DNA from: Flavitalea plasmicola
GTDB lineage: Bacteria; Bacteroidota; Bacteroidia; Chitinophagales; Chitinophagaceae
NCBI RefSeq assembly: GCF_030546645.1
Contig: NZ_JAUOTO010000006.1
Coordinates: 62,001-126,000, forward strand
DNA length: 64,000 bases
Reading direction: 5' to 3'
Shown: piece by piece, positions 54,772-62,026 of the stretch
Numbering within the stretch: the first letter of the stretch is position 1
Layout: each line of letters starts with the position of its first letter
Translations under genes and position numbers: made by a program
The notes under the pieces: generated by a model
Databases searched by the model: none
Seen by the model: the letters and a program-made list of their open reading frames with translations, nothing else
What the model was told of the DNA's origin: nothing

Positions 54772-56073
54772 ATGAGAAAATTCCTGCTTTCCCTCGCCGG
54801 CATTTTATTGCCCGCAATGTACATCCTCGCACAAAAAAAAGACATGACTTTGCTCATCAGCGCCGCTGCCGATAAGATCGAGCCAAAGACCATTGCATGG
54901 AGAAGGGATTTTCACGAACATCCCGAGCTGGGCAATCGCGAGGTCAGAACAGCAAAGATCATTGCCGACCATCTCCGCTCCCTGGGACTGGAAGTAAAGG
55001 AAGGCGTGGGCAAGACCGGCGTGGTCGGTATCCTTCGCGGAGCAAAGCCTGGTCCCGTCATCGGTCTGCGTGCGGATATGGATGGACTTCCCCTGGTCGA
55101 AAGAACCTCCCTGCCATTTGCTTCAAAAGTAAGGACCACCTACAATGGCCAGGAGGTAGGCGTCATGCATGCCTGCGGACATGATTCGCACATCGCCATC
55201 CTCATGAGCGTCGCCGAAGTTTTGGCGGGCATGAAACAGGAGCTGAAAGGGACGGTGAAGTTTGTGTTCCAGCCGGCAGAGGAAGGTCCTCCCACAGGCG
55301 AAGAGGGTGGGGCGCCCCTGATGATCAAAGAAGGAGTGCTGGACAATCCAAAAGTAGAGGTGATGTTCGGCCTTCATATTAATTCGGCTACGGAGTCAGG
55401 TAAGATAAAATATCGCAGCGCCGGCGCCATGGCTGCTTCCGATTGGTTCACCCTTAAAGTAAAAGGCAAGGGCACGCACGGATCACAACCCTGGGGAGGC
55501 ATCGATCCCGTCGTCGTTTCCGCGCAGATCATCACAGGACTGCAGACCATCATCAGCCGGCAAACGGAACTGACGAAAGATCCCGCCGTCATCAGTGTTT
55601 GCGTCATCAAAGGGGGCATTCGCTCGAATATCATACCCGAGGAAGTAGAGATGTTAGGCACGATCCGAACGTTGGATACGGCCATGCAGCGCGATATCCA
55701 CGAGAAGATGCAAAGGACAGTCACCAAGATCGCTGAAAGCGCTGGAGCCACTGCCGAGCTTAGTATAGAGAATAAGACCCTTATCACTTATAACAACCCC
55801 GGGCTGGTGAAGAAAATGCTTCCCTCACTGCAAAAAGCAGCAGGAGAGGACAATGTCACCTGGATCGATGCCATGACAGGGTCGGAGGATTTTTCTTTCT
55901 TCGGCGATAAAGTGCCGTCCTTCTTTTTCTTCCTGGGGGGAATGAAGAAAGGCCAGGATCCCCACACCGCCTTTCCCCATCATACGCCCGACTTCTACAT
56001 CGATGAAGCCGGTTTCAAGACAGGCGTAAAAGCCTTCTGCCAGTTGGTAGTGGACTACGCGGGTTCGAACTGA
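54772..56073 (+). CDS. M20-family metal-dependent amidohydrolase, exported
   Basis: The 433-residue protein has the signal peptide MRKFLLSLAGILLPAMYILAQ. The metal-binding residues of the M20/HipO-type amidohydrolases are present: RADMDGLPL (about 100-108), HACGHDSH with C135, H137 and H140, and FQPAEEGPP with E170-E171; a further His is in VEVMFGLHINS and one near the end (TAFPHHTPDFY). Members hydrolyse N-acyl amino acids or indole-acetyl/benzoyl amides. The signal peptide places it in the periplasm. Regulation may involve the hairpin element 25 bp upstream of the start. Confidence 0.92.
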   Translation: MRKFLLSLAGILLPAMYILAQKKDMTLLISAAADKIEPKTIAWRRDFHEHPELGNREVRTAKIIADHLRSLGLEVKEGVGKTGVVGILRGAKPGPVIGLRADMDGLPLVERTSLPFASKVRTTYNGQEVGVMHACGHDSHIAILMSVAEVLAGMKQELKGTVKFVFQPAEEGPPTGEEGGAPLMIKEGVLDNPKVEVMFGLHINSATESGKIKYRSAGAMAASDWFTLKVKGKGTHGSQPWGGIDPVVVSAQIITGLQTIISRQTELTKDPAVISVCVIKGGIRSNIIPEEVEMLGTIRTLDTAMQRDIHEKMQRTVTKIAESAGATAELSIENKTLITYNNPGLVKKMLPSLQKAAGEDNVTWIDAMTGSEDFSFFGDKVPSFFFFLGGMKKGQDPHTAFPHHTPDFYIDEAGFKTGVKAFCQLVVDYAGSN

Positions 56074-56145
56074 TCCTCTTTCCCCGACACCTGTTGTCCG
56101 CCTCTAACGGTCGCTTTGCCACGAGATCTATTGTCCTTTCCTCCT

Positions 56146-56154
56146 TAACTTTAC
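56146..56154 (+). promoter_or_regulatory. -7 element TAACTTTAC, very short leader
   Basis: It lies 12 nt before the YjbR-type gene's ATG at 56158, the same spacing as at 29064 and 41903. Confidence 0.45.
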
Positions 56155-56157
56155 GGA

Positions 56158-56508
56158 ATGGACATCGAATCATTGAGAGAATATTGCCTGAAGAAAAAGG
56201 AAGCCGAAGAAACCTTTCCTTTCGGCGACACCACGTTGGTATTTAAGGTGAGGGGAAAGATGTTCCTGCTGGTGTCCCTCGATAATCCCGTCCTGCAGTT
56301 CAATGTAAAATGCGATCCCGAGAAAGCCATCGAATGGAGAGAACAGTTCCATGCCGTCCAGCCCGGCTATCACATGAATAAGAAAATGTGGAATACAGTC
56401 ATGGTCGATGGCAGCATACCTGCCCGCACCCTGCGGGAAATGATCGATGACTCTTATATGCTGGTGGTAAGATCCTTGCCGAAGAAATCACAGGAAGGAC
56501 TTTTATAG
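56158..56508 (+). CDS. MmcQ/YjbR family protein
   Basis: The 116-residue protein has the YjbR fold signature: MDIESLREYCLKKKEAEETFPFGDTTLVFKVRGKMFLLVSLD, then NVKCDPEKAIEWREQF, VQPGYHMNKKMWNTVMVDGSI, and DDSYMLVVRSLPKK. These are small cytoplasmic proteins sometimes described as DNA-binding (CyaY-like fold); their function is poorly defined. It converges on nadD, with 10 bp between the stops. Confidence 0.9.
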   Translation: MDIESLREYCLKKKEAEETFPFGDTTLVFKVRGKMFLLVSLDNPVLQFNVKCDPEKAIEWREQFHAVQPGYHMNKKMWNTVMVDGSIPARTLREMIDDSYMLVVRSLPKKSQEGLL

Positions 56509-56518
56509 ACTCCCTTGC

Positions 56519-57100
56519 CTATCTATAATATCCATTTCTTTCAATTTCCTCCCTTACCGCATCCGGCACCAGGTAGCGTATTGACTTTCCTTCCTTGATG
56601 TTTTTTCGTATGTGCGTAGCCGAGATCGGCAGGAGAGGAGCATCCAGGACGGTAACTTTCCTGGCCTCCGGAAAAGAGAGCAGCGTCTCGTGCCCGGGAC
56701 GCTTATATACATAAACGGGAAAATTCTGTAATAGCCAGCTGTAATTCTTCCACTTTGGAAGGTTCTGGAAGCTGTCACTCCCCATGATGATAGAGAATTG
56801 ATAAGCGGGAGCAGGATATTTTTCCTGGAGATAGGCAAGGGTATCCACTGTGTAAGATGGCTTGGGTAATTTAAACTCGATATCAGTGGCCTTAAGCCGG
56901 TTTTCCCCTTCAATGGCCGCCTGTACCAGGAAGAGCCGGTGGTATTCATTCAGTAGGGTAGCGGATGGTTTCAAAGGGTTTTGCGGAGAGACCACAAACC
57001 AGATCTGGTCAAGGTCAGTATTCTCCAGCAAATAGTTCGCAATGATCAGGTGCCCATGGTGAATGGGGTTAAAAGATCCGAAGTAAAGCCCTATCTGCAT
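56519..57100 (-). CDS. nadD: Nicotinate-nucleotide adenylyltransferase
   Basis: The 193-residue protein shows the nucleotidyltransferase motif GSFNPIHHGHL (residues 8-18), WFVVSPQNPLK, MGSDSFQNLPKWKNYSWLL and ISATHIR near the end, all diagnostic of NadD. It makes deamido-NAD from nicotinate mononucleotide and ATP in the NAD pathway; nadA, for the same pathway, is about 3.7 kb away. Its ATG shares one base with the stop of the upstream FeoA-like gene, so the two are translationally coupled. Confidence 0.95.
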   Translation of the reverse strand: MQIGLYFGSFNPIHHGHLIIANYLLENTDLDQIWFVVSPQNPLKPSATLLNEYHRLFLVQAAIEGENRLKATDIEFKLPKPSYTVDTLAYLQEKYPAPAYQFSIIMGSDSFQNLPKWKNYSWLLQNFPVYVYKRPGHETLLSFPEARKVTVLDAPLLPISATHIRKNIKEGKSIRYLVPDAVREEIERNGYYR

Positions 57101-57330
57101 TAGTACGCCTCCTCCTCCATAAATATATTATCCGCCTCGTCCAGGCGAAGACTTAGGTTATATCCTGCCACTGTGATTGAGATAGGATCACCCAGGGGGG
57201 CGACCTGTTCCACCCGGATCAGTTCCCCGGGTACACAACCCATTTCCATTAGCTTAAGGAATAGTTCATTCTTTTCAAAAGAGTGGATTCTCGCTACGGT
57301 TCCGGGTTCTAACTCTGATAATCGCTTCAT
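57100..57330 (-). CDS. FeoA-like small protein
   Basis: The 76-residue single SH3-like FeoA domain (KRLSELEPGTVARIHSF, LKLMEMGCVPGELIRVEQVAPLGDPISITVAGYNLSLRLDEADNIFM). In ferrous iron uptake FeoA assists FeoB, but no feoB gene is adjacent here. It is coupled to nadD by a one-base overlap (TAATG). A TACCTTTAC -7-like element lies at 57355-57363 on the minus strand. Confidence 0.88.
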   Translation of the reverse strand: MKRLSELEPGTVARIHSFEKNELFLKLMEMGCVPGELIRVEQVAPLGDPISITVAGYNLSLRLDEADNIFMEEEAY

Positions 57331-57354
57331 TTATTAGTATTTTCTCAATCCTTT

Positions 57355-57363
57355 GTAAAGGTA
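57355..57363 (-). promoter_or_regulatory. -7 element TACCTTTAC for the feoA-nadD operon
   Basis: It is close to the Bacteroidota TAnnTTTG element, about 25 nt upstream of the FeoA-like ATG. Confidence 0.4.
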
Positions 57364-57478
57364 CGTTTTATCGCTTGTGGACGAAATCCTTCCTGGACAA
57401 CGGCAACCCATTGACTTTTATTAATTTTACCCTGAAGTATTTCAAATCATCCTTCAAAAAATTCATTCCTTCACGGAA

Positions 57479-57925
57479 ATGCCATCAAATATGTCCCTTT
57501 CTTCTCCTGTTCAATTTCATTTCCTGGAAGGAGCCCATCTCCTTACCCAACGTACTCATTTAAAGTCGTTTATCTCCAGCCTGTTCAAAAGGGAAAAGAA
57601 AAGGCTGGCTGGGATCCACTACATATTTTGTTCTGATGATTATCTATTGGAAATTAATCGGCAACACTTAAAGCACGATTATTATACAGACATCATCACC
57701 TTTGACCTCTCTGATCCCGGTAAACCTACAAACGCAGAAATCTATATTAGTGTTGACAGGGTGAGGGACAATGCACGGCAGTTTAAGACTTCTTTAAGGA
57801 ATGAATTACATCGGGTTATCTTTCATGGAGCCCTCCACTTATGCGGATACAAAGATAAAAAGCCAAAGGACCAGGCAATTATGAGGAAAATGGAGGAAAA
57901 ATATCTGGCCTTATACTTTAAGTAA
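57479..57925 (+). CDS. ybeY: Endoribonuclease/rRNA maturation factor YbeY
   Basis: The 148-residue protein (a second ATG at 57491 is also possible) has the UPF0054 signature: LLEINRQHLKHDYYTDIITFDLSD, AEIYISVDRVRDNA, and ELHRVIFHGALHLCGYKDKK. The metal site has the two conserved histidines in HGALHL; the third position, His in many bacteria (GYDH), is Asp-Lys here, as is usual in Bacteroidota. YbeY matures rRNA 3' ends and takes part in ribosome quality control. A TAATTTTAC element lies at 57422-57430. ParB-type palindrome 1 begins 8 bp after the stop. Confidence 0.92.
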   Translation: MPSNMSLSSPVQFHFLEGAHLLTQRTHLKSFISSLFKREKKRLAGIHYIFCSDDYLLEINRQHLKHDYYTDIITFDLSDPGKPTNAEIYISVDRVRDNARQFKTSLRNELHRVIFHGALHLCGYKDKKPKDQAIMRKMEEKYLALYFK

Positions 57926-57933
57926 AGGAGGAA

Positions 57934-57949
57934 CGTTCCACGTGGAAAC
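57934..57949. promoter_or_regulatory. parS-like ParB site 1
   Basis: GTTCCACGTGGAAAC is a one-mismatch form of the palindrome GTTCCACGTGGAAC. It is embedded in wider arms GGAGGA (57927-57932) and TCCTCC (57951-57956), so transcripts can also form a hairpin after ybeY. Confidence 0.7.
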
Positions 57950-57981
57950 ATCCTCCATTCACAATAATTATCAAAGAATGT

Positions 57982-57997
57982 AGTTCCACGTGGAACT
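57982..57997. promoter_or_regulatory. parS-like ParB site 2
   Basis: AGTTCCACGTGGAACT is a perfect 16-bp palindrome matching the core of known bacterial parS sites (TGTTCCACGTGGAACA type). It lies 48 bp from site 1. The rest of 57926-58256 holds no gene and nothing else recognised. Confidence 0.8.
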
Positions 57998-58256
57998 ATT
58001 CATCGCAGTTTTCAAAGGATCTCCCACCGTTCCATAAACTATCACCCTCTCTCCATCCTGGTACTTAAGCACCCCACACCCGGATAGACGCCCATGCCCC
58101 CTTGAACAATTCGCTCCACAGCCCGCCAAAAGGATTTTACTTCATTCATCCTCCATCCTCTTCGCGATCCATATCCCATAAACCTTCCCCATTCTTACTA
58201 GCATTTCCCCCCTTCTACATCCTAAACCTACCCCTTCCTCAATCCCCTATATAAAG

Positions 58257-58265
58257 TACCTTTGC
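58257..58265 (+). promoter_or_regulatory. -7 element TACCTTTGC before mnmG
   Basis: An exact TAnnTTTGC match 14 nt before the mnmG ATG, which predicts a very short or absent leader. Confidence 0.5.
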
Positions 58266-58270
58266 ATCTT

Positions 58271-60133
58271 ATGTTCCCTTCATATGATATTATTGTAGTC
58301 GGCGCTGGCCATGCCGGATGTGAAGCCGCCGCCGCTGCCGCCAACCTGGGCTCAAAGGTTCTCCTCATCACCATGAACATGCAGACCATTGCGCAAATGA
58401 GCTGCAATCCTGCCATGGGTGGCATTGCAAAAGGCCAGATTGTTCGGGAGATCGACGCCTTGGGCGGCTATTCGGGTATCGTCACAGATAAGAGTATGAT
58501 CCAGTTCAGGATGCTCAATCGCTCGAAAGGACCCGCCATGTGGAGCCCAAGAGCACAAAACGATCGCATGCTATTTGCCGCCACCTGGCGGGAAATGCTG
58601 GAGAATACCCCCAATGTTGATTTCTACCAGGACATGGTCAATGGCATCCTTGTTAAAAACAACCAGGTTCATGGGGTCATCACGGGTCTCGGACATAAAA
58701 TAGAAGCAAAGGCTGTGGTGGTAACCAGCGGAACTTTCCTCAACGGAGTGATCCATATAGGCGAAAAGAGATTTGGGGGTGGGAGAGTGGCGGAAAAAGC
58801 ATCCACCGGTATAACAGAACAGCTGGTATCCCTGGGATTGGAAAGCGACCGGCTCAAAACAGGGACTCCCCCCAGAATAGATGGAAGAAGCCTGGACTAT
58901 ACAAAGATGGAAGAACAAAAGGGAGATGAAGAGATCGTAGGCTTCTCTTACCTCGATGTTCCAAAACCCGCCCGGCAAAGAAGCTGCTGGATCACCTACA
59001 CCAGCCCCGCCGTACATGATATTCTCAAAACAGGTTTCGACAGAAGTCCCATGTATACAGGTCGCATCGAAGGGGTAGGTCCCAGATACTGTCCAAGTAT
59101 TGAGGATAAGATCAACCGGTTCGCAGAAAGGGAAAGGCACCAGCTCTTCATCGAACCCGAAGGCTGGAATACCGTAGAGATCTACGTCAATGGCTTCAGC
59201 ACCTCCCTTCCCGAAGAAGTACAATACCAGGCATTGAAAGAAGTGCAGGGTTTTGAGAGCGTCCGGATCTTCCGGCCGGGATATGCCATCGAATATGACT
59301 ACTTCCCACCCACCCAGCTGACCCATTCGCTGGAAACAAAATTATTGCAGAACCTGTTCTTTGCCGGTCAGATCAACGGAACCACCGGCTATGAAGAAGC
59401 CGCCTGCCAGGGTCTTATGGCTGGCATCAATGCCCATCAGAAAGTACGTGCCCTGGAACCTTTCATCCTGAAAAGGAGCGAAGGGTATATCGGCGTGCTT
59501 ATCGACGATCTCATCAGCAAGGGCACGGAAGAACCTTACCGCATGTTCACTTCGAGGGCCGAGTTTCGCACCCTCCTTCGCCAGGATAATGCCGACCTCC
59601 GCCTGACTGAAATGAGCTACAGGTTGGGACTCGCATCACAGGAAAGGATGGATAAAACAATCGCCAAAAGATCCGGCGTAGAAAAAATAAAAGAGATCCT
59701 GAAAGAATACTCCCTGGATCCGGTGGAATCGGAACAATTCCTGCAGGCAAAAAATTCAGCCGTCCTTACCCAAAAACAAAAAGCCATCCAAGTATTGCTG
59801 CGTCCCAATATCGATCTGCCCTCCATGATCCGCTCTATCCCCCGGCTCCAAAATGCCTTCGATGATTTCAATGCCGAGACGATCGAGCAAGCGGAGATCC
59901 AGGTAAAATATGACGTGTACATTGAAAAAGAAAAAGAGCTGGTACAAAAGATGGCCCAGCTGGAAGACCTGCTGATCCCGGACAATTTCAATTACGATCG
60001 CATCTCTTCACTCTCCAATGAGGCCCTGCAGAAATTCAAACGCGTCCGTCCCCGCACGCTCGGCCAGGCTAGCCGCATCAGCGGCGTCAATCCCAGTGAC
60101 GTGCAGATCCTGATGGTCTATATGGGAAGATAA
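58271..60133 (+). CDS. mnmG: tRNA uridine-5-carboxymethylaminomethyl modification enzyme
   Basis: The ATG at 58271 gives 620 residues (a TTG nine bases upstream is less likely). The FAD-binding motif is VVGAGHAGCEAA (near residues 9-20), then MSCNPAMGGIAKGQIVREIDALGG, GTFLNGVIHIGEKRFGGGR, KTGTPPRIDGRSLDY and RYCPSIEDKINRF, with YEEAACQGLMAGINA and RAEFRTLLRQDNADLRLTE. MnmG works with MnmE at the wobble uridine of several tRNAs. In many bacteria this gene (gidA) lies close to oriC and parAB, which agrees with the parS-like sites just upstream. A terminator follows. Confidence 0.97.
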   Translation: MFPSYDIIVVGAGHAGCEAAAAAANLGSKVLLITMNMQTIAQMSCNPAMGGIAKGQIVREIDALGGYSGIVTDKSMIQFRMLNRSKGPAMWSPRAQNDRMLFAATWREMLENTPNVDFYQDMVNGILVKNNQVHGVITGLGHKIEAKAVVVTSGTFLNGVIHIGEKRFGGGRVAEKASTGITEQLVSLGLESDRLKTGTPPRIDGRSLDYTKMEEQKGDEEIVGFSYLDVPKPARQRSCWITYTSPAVHDILKTGFDRSPMYTGRIEGVGPRYCPSIEDKINRFAERERHQLFIEPEGWNTVEIYVNGFSTSLPEEVQYQALKEVQGFESVRIFRPGYAIEYDYFPPTQLTHSLETKLLQNLFFAGQINGTTGYEEAACQGLMAGINAHQKVRALEPFILKRSEGYIGVLIDDLISKGTEEPYRMFTSRAEFRTLLRQDNADLRLTEMSYRLGLASQERMDKTIAKRSGVEKIKEILKEYSLDPVESEQFLQAKNSAVLTQKQKAIQVLLRPNIDLPSMIRSIPRLQNAFDDFNAETIEQAEIQVKYDVYIEKEKELVQKMAQLEDLLIPDNFNYDRISSLSNEALQKFKRVRPRTLGQASRISGVNPSDVQILMVYMGR

Positions 60134-60158
60134 TTTAATACGAACCACCCGAAATAGA

Positions 60159-60185
60159 AATAGGCTCCCAAAGAGCCTATTTTTT
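60159..60185 (+). terminator. Rho-independent terminator, rightward
   Basis: The stem AATAGGCTC/GAGCCTATT with a 5-nt loop runs into a stretch of six T. It ends mnmG. Confidence 0.85.
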
Positions 60186-60242
60186 GTTATATCACATTGA
60201 ATATCAATTATTTAACTAATAATCCCACCTGCTCAACCAATA

Positions 60243-61253
60243 TCACAATCCATATTGCGCGCTGATTTCCAACATTCTATCGATTGGCTTGCGCGCAGCC
60301 TTCATCAGCGTTTCATCCATGATCAGCTCCGGCTTCTCATACTTCAAACACAAATACAGCTTTTCCAGCGTATTGAGTTTCATGTGAGGGCAATCATTGC
60401 AAGCACAGCTATTGTTCGGGGGCGCAGGTATAAAGGTCTTCTGGGGAGAGGCAAGCTCCATCTGGTGCAATATACCGGCCTCTGTAGCCACTATGTATTC
60501 CTGGGCGTCATCCCGCTGCGTATATTTCAACAAGCCCGTGGTTGAGCCTATGAAGTCCGCTATGCGCAGGATCGGCTCTTCACATTCGGGATGTGCGATC
60601 AGCTTCGCCTTGGGATGCCGGATCTTGAGTTTCGTGATCTTCTCCAGGCTGAATATCTCATGTACCATACAGGCGCCATCCCAAAGCAACATGTCCCTGC
60701 CCGTCTTCTTGATCAGGTAAGCGCCCAGGTTGCGGTCCGGCGCGAAAATAATAGGCTGGTCCCTGGGTACGCTTTCCACGATCTTCTCCGCGTTCGACGA
60801 GGTGCAGATAATATCGCTCAGCGCCTTTACTTCCGCCGAACAGTTGATATAGGAAATGACGATATGATCCGGGTGCTTCTCTTTAAATGCCTTGAATAAA
60901 AACCCCGGCGCCGAGTCAGCCAGCGAACACCCCGCCTTCAGGTCCGGCAACACCACTTTTTTCTGCGGGTTGAGGATCTTCGCTGTTTCCGCCATGAAAT
61001 GCACACCCGCAAAAAGGATCAGGTCCGCCTTGGTTCCCGCCGCCTGCTGCGCCAGTCCCAGGCTATCCCCCAGGTAATCCGCCACATCCTGGATATCCGC
61101 CTCCTGGTAATAATGCGCAAGAATGATCGCATTTTTTTCCTTTTTCAGCACCTCGATCTCCTTGAAAAGATCCAGCTCCGGCGAAACATCGATATCCAAA
61201 AACCCTTTTTTCTCCAAATTCGCCACTGCGGTATCCATGTTAATATCTACCAT
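60243..61253 (-). CDS. nadA: Quinolinate synthase
   Basis: The 336-residue protein (a second ATG at 61238 removes five residues) contains [86 protein letters not shown] and [16 protein letters not shown], the complete quinolinate synthase set. Three cysteines (in [15 protein letters not shown] and NDCPHM) fit the [4Fe-4S] ligands. It condenses iminoaspartate with dihydroxyacetone phosphate in de novo NAD synthesis. No nadB or nadC is adjacent. Upstream lies the AT-rich, DnaA-box-containing region. Confidence 0.96.
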   Translation of the reverse strand: MVDINMDTAVANLEKKGFLDIDVSPELDLFKEIEVLKKEKNAIILAHYYQEADIQDVADYLGDSLGLAQQAAGTKADLILFAGVHFMAETAKILNPQKKVVLPDLKAGCSLADSAPGFLFKAFKEKHPDHIVISYINCSAEVKALSDIICTSSNAEKIVESVPRDQPIIFAPDRNLGAYLIKKTGRDMLLWDGACMVHEIFSLEKITKLKIRHPKAKLIAHPECEEPILRIADFIGSTTGLLKYTQRDDAQEYIVATEAGILHQMELASPQKTFIPAPPNNSCACNDCPHMKLNTLEKLYLCLKYEKPELIMDETLMKAARKPIDRMLEISAQYGL

Positions 61254-61312
61254 AGTATTTAATAATATTTATTTATTTATAAAAATAGCTATTACTATTA
61301 GGATGGTGAATT

Positions 61313-61321
61313 CGTGGATAA
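61313..61321 (-). promoter_or_regulatory. DnaA-box-like TTATCCACG
   Basis: One mismatch to TTATCCACA, on the minus strand, next to the AT-rich stretch. Confidence 0.5.
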
Positions 61322-61360
61322 GAATTTCTATTGGGTATTGGAATACAACGATATCCATAC

Positions 61361-61369
61361 TTATTCACA
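61361..61369 (+). promoter_or_regulatory. DnaA-box-like TTATTCACA
   Basis: One mismatch to TTATCCACA. Confidence 0.45.
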
Positions 61370-61591
61370 GCATTCCACAATTACTTAACAATGAATAACC
61401 CTGTTTGGATCGATGTTTCGGGTGCTTTTCCACCACAGTGGAATAAATAAGTGTCCGGAAAAGATTTTTGGAGCGCAGCTGTTAGCGAAGGTGGAATAAC
61501 TGTGCATTTGTACACCCGGATGCCTCCGGAACCTTCCCCGCTTAAAGTTATTACCTAACTTATCCCAAATTCGAAGGCCCCGGAACATGGG

Positions 61592-61600
61592 TTATCCACG
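61592..61600 (+). promoter_or_regulatory. DnaA-box-like TTATCCACG
   Basis: The same 9-mer as at 61313, on the opposite strand. Confidence 0.5.
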
Positions 61601-61857
61601 AAAAAGGGCGCTTATTCATATTCAGGTGTTAACTAGGGTTTCACGCCAGGCCGGGCATAGGCCGGGAGGATTGTTGATAAACGTTCCACACCTGCGAAAG
61701 CATTAGGCTTATAAAAAAAGCCCGACAATACCAAAACGGAGTATATATGAATTTGTTTTTTAAGCGCACTAAAATATTCTTCAGACACCCGGTGCCACCC
61801 CCTGAAAAACCCCTGCCCGATATTTTTGAAACCCAGCACAGCAGGCGGTTTCGCCTA

Positions 61858-61866
61858 TTTTCCACA
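61858..61866 (+). promoter_or_regulatory. DnaA-box-like TTTTCCACA
   Basis: One mismatch to TTATCCACA; it abuts the promoter of the folding-factor gene. Confidence 0.45.
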
Positions 61867-61867
61867 A

Positions 61868-61898
61868 TTTGTTCATAATATTTTTTACCCTATCTTCG
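61868..61898 (+). promoter_or_regulatory. Promoter of the folding-factor gene
   Basis: TTTG at 61868-61871 and TATCTTCG at 61891-61898 are 19 bp apart, which fits the Bacteroidota -33/-7 arrangement with one mismatch. It predicts a leader of roughly 120 nt carrying the hairpins of element B. Confidence 0.45.
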
Positions 61899-61929
61899 CC
61901 ATCCGTTCAAAAAAACGAACGGTTAGCAA

Positions 61930-62016
61930 AGCGGACCACCGGTCCGCTGGCCGAAGGCCCATCATAAGCCGTGCACAGGGTATGGGTTAATTTTCGGAGT
62001 AAGCTATACCCTGTGC
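61930..62016 (+). repeat. Palindromic element copy B, in the leader of the folding-factor gene
   Basis: AGCGGACC/GGTCCGCT with loop ACC (61930-61948) is directly followed by GGCC-GAA-GGCC (to 61959). After 13 nt, perfect 11-bp arms GCACAGGGTAT (61973-61983) and ATACCCTGTGC (62006-62016) enclose a loop with TTAATTTTCGGA, close to that of copy A. Just before it, CCGTTC/GAACGG form another small stem. Confidence 0.85.
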
Positions 62017-62026
62017 TATAAATACT

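Larger units (their letters stand above)
61254..62026. other. Gene-free region with DnaA-box-like motifs, candidate replication origin
   Basis: 773 bp without a credible gene between divergent nadA and the folding-factor gene. It starts with a very AT-rich stretch (61254-61300), then carries four 9-mers within one mismatch of TTATCCACA: 61313-61321 (minus), 61361-61369, 61592-61600 and 61858-61866. Its right part holds a promoter and element B. mnmG and two parS-like sites are within 4 kb. Confidence 0.5.

Noticed and set aside
61633-61865. Two overlapping minus-strand frames of about 70 codons in the candidate origin region
   Set aside because: They overlap each other in different frames, have no recognised domain, and sit on DnaA-box-like and promoter sequence.
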